Assembly: GCA_036500205.1 (NCBI GenBank)
Contig: DASYCK010000013.1
Span: 1-22,165, forward strand
Length of the DNA: 22,165 nucleotides
DNA from: DASYCK01 sp036500205
Lineage (GTDB): Bacteria; Myxococcota_A; Polyangia; Fen-1088
Direction of reading: 5' to 3'
The translations under genes were made by a program, and so were the position numbers. The notes beneath the pieces were generated by a model. That model ran no database searches, was not told the DNA's origin, and was given only the letters and a program-made list of their open reading frames with translations. This document shows positions 1 to 5,275 of this stretch, in pieces; within the stretch, counting starts at the first letter, position 1, and every line of letters begins with the position of its first letter.

Positions 1-813
1 GCCGTCCGCGTTGGTCGAGCCACCAGCCTTGTTGCAGAGGCTGGTGCAGAGCGCCTGGGCACCGTAAGGATCGGTGTAGGGGGCGCCGTTCTGGTTCGCG
101 CCCAGCCGGCCCGGGACGACGCCGTACTCGAAGTCAGCGCCGTTGCAGTAGAAGGCGGTGGGGGGGCTGGTGAAGATGTTGCCGAAGAACGACCCCTCCT
201 GGTAGGGGTAATCGGTGCTGCGGCCCCAGCCGACCGCCGTGTTGGTGCTGTCCATCCACAGGGCGATGTGCTGGCCGGTGGTGTTGACGTGGGCGAGGAC
301 GCAGGCGCTGATGTCCTGCTGGCAGTCGGTGCCGCAGGAGCCGGTCTCCCACGAGGGGGCCATGCCGAGCTCGCCCGTGAAGCTGTAGGAGGTGCCGCTC
401 TTGTCCTTCTTGGTGATGGTGTGGCCGGCGGGAAGGGCGCAGCGAGCGATGTAGCTGAAGGTCATGCGGCCCGCGTCGGTCGACATCAGGTCGCTGCCCG
501 CGTCGAGGCCGTCCGTCGTCTTGAGGCCGTTGAACGAGCTGAGGCCGTTCAGCGAGCTGAGGCCGTTCAGCGAGTTGAGGCCGTTCAACGAGTTGAGACC
601 GTTCAACGAGTTGAGGCCGTTCAACGAGTTCAACCCGTTGAGCGAATTCAAGCCGTTGATGGAGTTGAGGCCGTTCAGCGAGTTCAAGGCGGGGGCCTCG
701 CTCTCGTTCGTGGTCACGGCGCCTCCCTCTTCTTGAGGGGCGCAGGCGACTCCAAAGAGTGGGGCCAGGGCGGCGGCGGTCCAGAGCAGGGTTCGTTTGG
801 CGTTGGTCTTCAT
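1..813 (-). CDS. Leu/Asn/Gly hexapeptide-repeat lipoprotein (C-terminus beyond window)
   Basis: A protein of unknown function, probably anchored in the cell envelope. The 271 visible codons start with a basic, hydrophobic signal peptide that ends in FGVAC, read as a lipobox, so it is probably a lipoprotein. Residues about 43-102 are ten tandem hexads with consensus LNSLNG, the last degenerate (LKTTDG). A Cys-rich globular part follows, with cysteines in RCALPAGH, GSCGTDCQQ, SACVL, FYCNG and ALCTSLCNK, which suggests disulphides and an extracytoplasmic location; WETGSCGTDCQQDISAC is its most distinctive stretch. The ATG at 813 is preceded by GAGGAG seven bases upstream. The frame stays open to base 1, so the end is missing. 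Frames open in other registers here only reflect the repeat. Proteins with Asn-Gly-Leu repeats occur in myxobacteria (recollection, not checked). No enzymatic function can be assigned. Confidence 0.85.
   Translation of the reverse strand, partial: MKTNAKRTLLWTAAALAPLFGVACAPQEEGGAVTTNESEAPALNSLNGLNSINGLNSLNGLNSLNGLNSLNGLNSLNGLNSLNGLSSLNGLSSFNGLKTTDGLDAGSDLMSTDAGRMTFSYIARCALPAGHTITKKDKSGTSYSFTGELGMAPSWETGSCGTDCQQDISACVLAHVNTTGQHIALWMDSTNTAVGWGRSTDYPYQEGSFFGNIFTSPPTAFYCNGADFEYGVVPGRLGANQNGAPYTDPYGAQALCTSLCNKAGGSTNADG
508..687 (-). repeat. Ten tandem 18-bp repeats coding for LNSLNG hexads
   Basis: Ten in-frame 18-bp units. On the + strand a unit reads like gccgttcaacgagttgag, with third-position changes and a few coding ones. 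In protein order they read LNSLNG, LNSING, five LNSLNG, LSSLNG, LSSFNG and LKTTDG. The central units are nearly identical, which suggests expansion by slippage or recombination, while the ends have drifted. Confidence 0.95.
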
Positions 814-849
814 GTCTCGTCTCCTCGGGACATGAGCACTGCACACTAT

Positions 850-922
850 GGGCCAGTTAAAATTAGTAATCTAAATTACTTAAAATGGTCACATTAAAAC
901 AGTCAGGTGTTCACCCCTGTTG
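850..922. promoter_or_regulatory. AT-rich promoter/operator island between divergent genes
   Basis: Bases about 856-899 are strikingly AT-rich in a GC-rich window and lie upstream of the repeat lipoprotein (-) and the dioxygenase (+). They contain an inverted repeat, AGTAAT (865-870), 4-nt spacer, ATTACT (875-880). A second imperfect dyad, AACAG...GGTG-TT-CACC...CTGTT, covers 898-922. A CATAGT sequence on the minus strand nearer the lipoprotein could be its -10 box. The lipoprotein would have a leader of usual length with a Shine-Dalgarno site, unlike most genes here. That it is a regulated promoter is inference. Confidence 0.5.
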
Positions 923-978
923 TTCTTGAAGTCACGCCTGTTGCCTGCGGCGCAACGAGCCGCCATGAACCATCGTGC

Positions 979-984
979 TAGCCT
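979..984 (+). promoter_or_regulatory. -10-like TAGCCT, 11 nt before the dioxygenase ATG
   Basis: TAGCCT fits TANNNT and ends 11 nt before the ATG at 996. No Shine-Dalgarno sequence fits in the gap and no clear -35 box is seen. It would give a leader of about 5 nt. Confidence 0.4.
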
Positions 985-995
985 CGACCGCGCCG

Positions 996-1892
996 ATGCC
1001 GTCGCTCACGCGCCGAACCTTTCTCGCCGCCGCAGCGACCGGCGTCGCCGGCTGCCGGCGCAGATCGCTCGCCGCCTCCAGGAGCTTCCCGATGATCCAG
1101 CCCACCGCCGCGAAGTCCCGCATGCCCGTGCTGTTCGTGGGGCACGGTTCGCCCATGAACGCCATCGAGGACAACCAGTGGAGCCAGGGTTTCCGTGCGC
1201 TGGGGGCGCTGGTGGCGGAGCCCAAGGCCATCTTGTGCGTGTCGGCGCACTGGTTCGTCGGCGGCACCTTTCTCACCGGTAACGATCGTCCCAAGACCAT
1301 CCATGACTTCGGCGGCTTCCCCGACGAGCTGTTCGCCATGCAGTATCCGGCGCCCGGCAACGTGGCGCTGGCCAAGCGGATCGTCGGGCTGCTGGGGGCG
1401 GCCCGCGCCAGCGTGCGGCTCGATTGGGGGCTCGACCACGGCACCTGGTCGGTGCTGCATCACCTCCGCCCCGCCGCCGACGTGCCGGTGGTTCAGCTCA
1501 GCATCGACGGCCGCATGGCTCCGCGCGGGCACTTCGACCTCGGCCGCGCGCTGGCGCCGCTGCGCGACGAGGGGGTGCTCATCCTCGGCAGCGGCAACAT
1601 GACGCACAACCTGCGCTACGCCATGAGCCATGCGTTCTCGGGCGACGTCGCAACCCCCGACTGGGCGTCGAAGTTCGACACCGACGTCGCCAGCGCGCTC
1701 ATCCAGCGCGACGGCAAGTTCCTGTCCGAGGTCGTGGCCACGGAAGCCGGCCGCATGTCACACCCCAGCCTCGACCACTACCTGCCCCTGCTCTACACAG
1801 CCGGCGCCGCCAGCGACCAGGACCAGATCACCTTCCCCATCTCCGGCTTCGACCTCGGCTCCCTCTCCATGCGCTCCGTAGTATTCGGATAG
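996..1892 (+). CDS. ygiD: DODA/YgiD-type class III extradiol dioxygenase with Tat-like lipoprotein leader
   Basis: Member of the 4,5-DOPA extradiol dioxygenase family (LigB-like class III), metal-dependent enzymes that open catecholic rings. Family motifs run in order: LFVGHGSPMNAIEDN, CVSAHWF, DHGTWSVLHHL, GSGNMTHNLR and SHPSLDHYLPLLY; the His of HGSP, SAHW and MTHN are the expected metal ligands. The ATG at 996 adds a leader MPSLTRRTFLAAAATGVAGC with a twin-arginine motif and an AGC lipobox, which predicts Tat export and lipidation. A second ATG at 1092 has AGGAG seven bases upstream and gives 266 aa, close to the usual cytosolic length of 260-270. A GTG at 975 is also in frame but adds only seven residues. 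The substrate is not known; the family includes many members annotated only by homology. It ends convergently with rpsI. Confidence 0.85.
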   Translation: MPSLTRRTFLAAAATGVAGCRRRSLAASRSFPMIQPTAAKSRMPVLFVGHGSPMNAIEDNQWSQGFRALGALVAEPKAILCVSAHWFVGGTFLTGNDRPKTIHDFGGFPDELFAMQYPAPGNVALAKRIVGLLGAARASVRLDWGLDHGTWSVLHHLRPAADVPVVQLSIDGRMAPRGHFDLGRALAPLRDEGVLILGSGNMTHNLRYAMSHAFSGDVATPDWASKFDTDVASALIQRDGKFLSEVVATEAGRMSHPSLDHYLPLLYTAGAASDQDQITFPISGFDLGSLSMRSVVFG

Positions 1893-1932
1893 CGGGCAGC
1901 CGACGCCAACAGCCGACTCTTCAGGAGGGTCG

Positions 1933-1955
1933 CGGGGAGGACAAAGTCCTCCCCG
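1933..1955. terminator. Perfect 10-bp hairpin, probable terminator
   Basis: Arms CGGGGAGGAC and GTCCTCCCCG are perfect complements around an AAA loop. It lies between the convergent ends of the dioxygenase and rpsI, so it could act on both strands. There is no T-run. Confidence 0.6.
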
Positions 1956-1972
1956 GCATCGAAGGCGGGCTT

Positions 1973-1997
1973 GTGGGAGGGGCGAAGCCCCTTCCAC
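1973..1997. terminator. 11-bp hairpin with GAA loop, probable terminator of rpsI
   Basis: Arms GTGGGAGGGGC and GCCCCTTCCAC pair over 11 bp with one G-T wobble; the loop is GAA (TTC on the other strand, a C(UUCG)G-type tetraloop in the rpsI transcript). It starts five bases after the rpsI stop codon, the usual place for a terminator, but lacks a U-tract. Confidence 0.65.
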
Positions 1998-2002
1998 GGG
2001 TT

Positions 2003-2401
2003 TTAGCGCTTCGAGAACTGGAAGCGGGCGCGAGCGCCACGCTGACCGTACTTCTTACGCTCTTTGGCGCGCGCGTCGCGCGTCAGGTAGCCGGCCTTCT
2101 TGAGGGGCGGGCGGAAAGCCGGATCGATGCGGATCAGGGCGCGCGAGATGCCGTGGCGAATCGCGTCCGCCTGCCCTGACAGGCCACCGCCGGCCACGTT
2201 CACGAAAATGTCGAAGCGGCTGGTCGTCTCCGTCAGCTCGAGCGCCTGGTTGAACACCATGCGGGATGTCTCGCGGCCGAAGTACTCCTCCAAGGAGCGG
2301 TCATTGATCTCGACCTTGCCGTTGCCGGGCTGCAACCAAACGCGGGCGACCGCCTGCTTGCGTCGACCGGTGGCATAGGTGGCTTTGTGCTGATCGGGCA
2401 T
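2003..2401 (-). CDS. rpsI: 30S ribosomal protein S9
   Basis: Ribosomal protein S9 of the small-subunit head, whose C-terminal tail reaches the P-site tRNA. The protein is 132 aa, normal for the family. It begins KATYATGRRKQAVARVWL, has VNVAGGGLSGQADAIRHGISRAL in the middle, and ends with the basic tail KKYGQRGARARFQFSKR, whose final SKR is the conserved terminus. The ATG at 2401 has AAGGAG nine bases upstream, partly overlapping the rplM stop codon, so it is translated as the second gene of the rplM-rpsI operon, the order usual in bacteria. A hairpin follows directly. Confidence 0.98.
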   Translation of the reverse strand: MPDQHKATYATGRRKQAVARVWLQPGNGKVEINDRSLEEYFGRETSRMVFNQALELTETTSRFDIFVNVAGGGLSGQADAIRHGISRALIRIDPAFRPPLKKAGYLTRDARAKERKKYGQRGARARFQFSKR

Positions 2402-2414
2402 CGCTACGGACTCC

Positions 2415-2864
2415 TTAGAACTTGAGAACTTGCGGTTCTTGCGCGACGTGGGGGTGACTGGCGCCAGCGTAGACTTTCAGCTTCTTGTAGATGCGGCGAC
2501 CGAGGGGACCCTTCGGCAGCATGCCCCACACGGCGCGCTTCACGAGCTCGCCCGGGTGACGTGCGTTCAGCTGCGCCGCCGTCTGCGTGCGCAGACCGCC
2601 GGGATACAGCGAGTGGTCACGGTAGAGCTTCGTGTTCCACTTGTCCTTGGACAGCTTGATCTTGTCGGCGTTCAACACGATCACGAAGTCGCCTGCGTCG
2701 GCGTGGCGCGTGAAGGTCGGACGATGCTTTCCGCGCAGCACATCGGCGATCTTCGTCGCGGCGCGACCGAGGGTTTTCCCCTCGAGATCGGCGACGAACC
2801 AGCCGTGGGCCGTGTCGGCTTTTGCCTGAAAAGTAGTGCGGCTTCGTGGTGCGGTGGCGGGCAT
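2415..2864 (-). CDS. rplM: 50S ribosomal protein L13
   Basis: Ribosomal protein L13, an early-assembling protein of the large subunit. At 149 aa it is close to the usual 142. Recognisable stretches are WFVADLEGKTLGRAATKIA, LRGKHRPTFTRHADAGDFV, the GL motif in YPGGLRTQTA, and AVWGMLPKGPLGRRIYKKLKVY. I chose the ATG at 2864: the frame reaches a TTG at 2903, but that codon is part of a perfect -35 box, so transcription begins after it. There is no Shine-Dalgarno sequence before the ATG and the predicted leader is only a few bases. Residues 1-13 before the conserved core are slightly longer than usual. The gene ends 13 nt before rpsI. Confidence 0.97.
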   Translation of the reverse strand: MPATAPRSRTTFQAKADTAHGWFVADLEGKTLGRAATKIADVLRGKHRPTFTRHADAGDFVIVLNADKIKLSKDKWNTKLYRDHSLYPGGLRTQTAAQLNARHPGELVKRAVWGMLPKGPLGRRIYKKLKVYAGASHPHVAQEPQVLKF

Positions 2865-2874
2865 GGGAGGCGGG

Positions 2875-2903
2875 TTAATACCCGATGACGGGGGGGTTGT
2901 CAA
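2875..2903 (-). promoter_or_regulatory. rplM promoter: TTGACA-N17-TATTAA
   Basis: On the minus strand a perfect -35 box TTGACA (2903-2898) is followed by exactly 17 bases and TATTAA (2880-2875, four of six matches to TATAAT). The -10 ends 10 nt before the rplM ATG, so the 5' leader should be 3-5 nt. It is the best sigma-70-type promoter in the window. Confidence 0.8.
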
Positions 2904-2919
2904 ACGCTACCGGAATGAC

Positions 2920-2937
2920 TGAATTGCCTGCAATTCA
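2920..2937. promoter_or_regulatory. Dyad TGAATTGC-CT-GCAATTCA upstream of rplM
   Basis: A perfect inverted repeat with 8-bp arms and 2-nt centre, between the aminotransferase stop and the rplM -35 box. It is AT-rich for this genome. The tiny loop makes it a poor RNA terminator, so an operator or other protein site is more likely; it could also weakly end the aminotransferase transcript. Confidence 0.45.
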
Positions 2938-2944
2938 CGGGGAA

Positions 2945-4159
2945 TCAGCGCGCTTGGTGTGGGGCTTGCCGCAGAAAGGCCCCGATGGCGGCGCAGGCGC
3001 GCCGGGTCCGCTCGTCGTCCTCGACCAGGGAGAAGCGGACGAAGCCCGCCCCTCCGGGTCCGAAGCCCTCGCCCGGCGAGACGGCCACCCGCGATTCCTG
3101 GAGTAGAGCGGCGGCGAACGCCACGGCGCCCATGGCCCGATGGGATGCCGGCAGCGGCGCCCACACGAACATCGACGCTTTCGGCATGGGGACCTTCCAC
3201 CCTTCGGCGGCCAGCCCCTCGACCAGCAAGCGGGCGCGATGCAGGTAGCGGTCGCGATTCTCGCGAACGTCGGCGTCGCACTTGGCCAGCGCGGTGGCGG
3301 CCGCCAGCTGCGCCGGTCCGAAGATGCCGTAGTCGAGGTAGCCTTTGATCGTAGTCAGGCTCCCCACCAGCTCGGAGTTGCCCACGCAGAAGCCGACCCG
3401 CCAGCCCGGCATCGAGTAGCTCTTCGACACCGTGAAGAACTCGACCGCGACGTCGCGCGCGCCCGGGATCTGAAAAATGCTGGGGGTGGGGTTGGCGTCG
3501 TCGAAGCAGAGATCGGCGTAGGCGAGATCGGAGATCACCCACAGCTCGTGCCGCTTCGCGAACGCCACGACCTTCTCGTAGAACGCCAGATCGGCGGTGG
3601 CGGCGGTCGGGTTGTGGGGGAAGTTGACGATCAGCCCGCTGGGAGGGCGCGGTGACTTCGCGAAGGCCGCCTCGATCTCGGCGAAGTGATCGAGGTCGGG
3701 GCCGCAGCGAACGGGGACAGGCTCGCCGCCCGCGATGATCACGCCAAAGCGATGGATGGGGTAACAGGGATCGGGGGCCAGCACGCAGTCGCCCGGGCTG
3801 ACCAGGGCCAGCAACAGGTGCGCGATGCCCTCCTTCGAGCCGATGGTGATGACGGCTTCGCGATCGGGATCGAACTTCTGGCCGAAGCGGCGCTGGTACC
3901 AGTCGCAGATGGCCTGGCGCGGTTCGGGCAGGCCCTTCGACGGCATGTAGCGCTGGCTTCCCGGCCGGCGCGCCTCGGTCACCAGGCGATCGACCACCGC
4001 CGCGGGGCTGGGGCCGTCGGGGTTGCCCAGGCCGAAGTCGTAGACGTCGTGCCCTTCGGCGCGCAGCCGCGACTTCAGCTCGTCGACGGTGGCGAGCACG
4101 TAAGGGGGGAGGGTCGCGAGGCGCCCAGTGTTCCGCGAGGTTGCAGGTGGCCCGGCCAT
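2945..4159 (-). CDS. alaC: AlaC-type PLP aminotransferase (glutamate-pyruvate transaminase)
   Basis: Class I/II PLP-dependent aminotransferase, 404 aa, closely like E. coli AlaC, which makes alanine from pyruvate and glutamate. Matching segments include LPPYVLATVDELK, VYDFGLGNPDGPSPAAVVDRL, ITIGSKEGIAHLLLAL, NFPHNPTA, ISDLAYADLCFDD, PGARDVAVEFFTVSKSYSMPGWRVGF, MPKASMFVWA and VSPGEGFGPGG. Expected PLP contacts are N183, D211, Y214, K246 (Schiff base, in SKSYSM) and R254. Cytoplasmic, with no signal peptide. LL-diaminopimelate aminotransferases are related, so a wider substrate range is possible. The ATG at 4159 has TAATGT 12 nt upstream and no Shine-Dalgarno site. It lies 80 bp upstream of rplM on the same strand, but rplM has its own promoter, and it is divergent from the radical SAM gene. 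Confidence 0.93.
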   Translation of the reverse strand: MAGPPATSRNTGRLATLPPYVLATVDELKSRLRAEGHDVYDFGLGNPDGPSPAAVVDRLVTEARRPGSQRYMPSKGLPEPRQAICDWYQRRFGQKFDPDREAVITIGSKEGIAHLLLALVSPGDCVLAPDPCYPIHRFGVIIAGGEPVPVRCGPDLDHFAEIEAAFAKSPRPPSGLIVNFPHNPTAATADLAFYEKVVAFAKRHELWVISDLAYADLCFDDANPTPSIFQIPGARDVAVEFFTVSKSYSMPGWRVGFCVGNSELVGSLTTIKGYLDYGIFGPAQLAAATALAKCDADVRENRDRYLHRARLLVEGLAAEGWKVPMPKASMFVWAPLPASHRAMGAVAFAAALLQESRVAVSPGEGFGPGGAGFVRFSLVEDDERTRRACAAIGAFLRQAPHQAR

Positions 4160-4171
4160 GGTGGGGGCGAC

Positions 4172-4177
4172 ACATTA
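4172..4177 (-). promoter_or_regulatory. -10-like TAATGT, 12 nt before alaC ATG
   Basis: TAATGT (minus strand) fits TANNNT. It is identical to the box before the methyltransferase fusion at 9062-9067. No convincing -35 is seen. Confidence 0.4.
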
Positions 4178-4233
4178 GTAGCTCGGGTGCGTCGTCGCCA
4201 CTGCGAAAACGTCCGTTCGGTGGCGCCGACTCG

Positions 4234-4262
4234 TTGACTGAACGTCGGTTCAGGTCCATGTT
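4234..4262 (+). promoter_or_regulatory. Promoter of the radical SAM gene: TTGACT-N17-CATGTT
   Basis: TTGACT (4234-4239) is five of six to the -35 consensus; 17 bases later CATGTT (4257-4262) is a weak -10. It ends 6 nt before the ATG at 4269, so the transcript would start at or next to the A of the start codon. Confidence 0.5.
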
Positions 4263-4268
4263 CACGGC

Positions 4269-5231
4269 ATGCGCCCGGTGCCGATCGCCAATCCCCCCAA
4301 TCCGTGGGCGTCCACCTCGGTCGAATATCTCGAGGGCGCTCCCGAGATGAAGCTCGAGATCTACGAGGACAGCGCGCGCTCGATCCTGGCCAAGAACGAC
4401 AGCCCCGACGTCGGCTTCTCCTACAGCGTGAATCCGTACCGCGGGTGCTTCCACGCCTGCGCGTACTGCTACGCGCGCCCGGGACACGAGTACCTCAGCT
4501 TCGGGGCGGGGACCGACTTCGATCGCAAGATCGTCGTGAAGATCCGCGCGCCCGAGCTGCTGCGCGCGGCGTTTCGCAAGAAGAGCTGGAAGCGCGAGGT
4601 GGTGATGTTCAGCGGCGTCACCGATTGCTACCAGCCCATCGAGGCGTCGTACCGGATCACGCGGGGCTGCTTGCAGGTGTGCGCCGAGGCCGCGAACCCT
4701 GTCGGCATCATCACCAAGGCCCCGCTCGTCGAGCGCGACATCGATGTTCTGCAGGAGCTGGCGCGCGTCGCCTCGGTGCGCGTCATCGTCAGCGTGCCGT
4801 TCTGGGACGAGCAGAAGGCGCGCGCCATCGAGCCGTTCGTGGCGACGCCAGCGCGGCGCATGCGCATCGTCAAGAAGCTGGCGGAATCGGGAATTCCAGT
4901 TGGTGTCAACGTCGCCCCGATCATCCCCGGCCTGAACGACGAGGACATTCCGCGCGTGTTGACGGCGGCGCGCGACGCGGGCGCGACCAGCGCCGGTTGT
5001 GTGTTGCTGCGTCTGCCCGGGCCGGTCGCGCAGGTCTTCGAAGAGAGGCTGCGCGCGGCGATGCCCCTGCGGGTCGAGCGGGTGCTGCATCGAATTCGCG
5101 AGACGCGCGGAGGCGCGCTGAATGATCCGCGCTTCGGCTCGCGCGGCCACGGTGAAGGCGCCTACGCGATGGCCATTCAGCGCCTGTTCACGGCTACCGC
5201 GACGCGGCTGGGCCTGCGTTCGACGCACTGA
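4269..5231 (+). CDS. PA0069-family radical SAM protein (SplB-like)
   Basis: Radical SAM enzyme of the SplB-like COG1533 group known as the PA0069 family; its reaction is unknown. The motif NPYRGCFHACAYCYARP carries a CX3CX2C cluster (C60, C64, C67) that should bind the [4Fe-4S] cluster and SAM. Other family stretches are EDSARSILAKNDSPDVGFSYS before the cluster, VVMFSGVTDCYQPIEA, the ITRGCLQVC segment with two further Cys, GIITKAPLVERDID, and PIIPGLNDEDIPRVL in the barrel. The protein is 320 aa, a normal length. Start at 4269 keeps the short family leader; an internal ATG at residue 27 is less likely. Cytoplasmic. The histidine kinase starts 45 bp downstream but behind its own -10-like box. 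Confidence 0.9.
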   Translation: MRPVPIANPPNPWASTSVEYLEGAPEMKLEIYEDSARSILAKNDSPDVGFSYSVNPYRGCFHACAYCYARPGHEYLSFGAGTDFDRKIVVKIRAPELLRAAFRKKSWKREVVMFSGVTDCYQPIEASYRITRGCLQVCAEAANPVGIITKAPLVERDIDVLQELARVASVRVIVSVPFWDEQKARAIEPFVATPARRMRIVKKLAESGIPVGVNVAPIIPGLNDEDIPRVLTAARDAGATSAGCVLLRLPGPVAQVFEERLRAAMPLRVERVLHRIRETRGGALNDPRFGSRGHGEGAYAMAIQRLFTATATRLGLRSTH

Positions 5232-5258
5232 CGGCGCCGCGCGGGCGCGCGCTTGATG

Positions 5259-5264
5259 TAGACT
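5259..5264 (+). promoter_or_regulatory. -10-like TAGACT, 11 nt before the hybrid kinase ATG
   Basis: TAGACT fits TANNNT and has the same 11-nt spacing to the ATG as the box before the dioxygenase. No Shine-Dalgarno core lies at the right distance. Confidence 0.4.
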
Positions 5265-5275
5265 GACGAGGCCTC

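Noticed and set aside
134..897. Long open frames on both strands over the hexapeptide repeat (for instance a + strand frame rich in RPFNEL)
   Set aside because: They are other-register readings of the 18-bp repeat. Only the minus frame starting at 813 has a signal peptide, a ribosome site and sensible amino-acid use.
2865..2903. TTG at 2903 as the rplM start
   Set aside because: The codon is part of the -35 box of the promoter, so it cannot be in the transcript from that promoter.
2907..5228. A 773-codon minus-strand open frame
   Set aside because: It is antisense to the radical SAM gene and out of frame with alaC. It is Arg/Pro-rich with no domain; long antisense frames are expected at this GC content.
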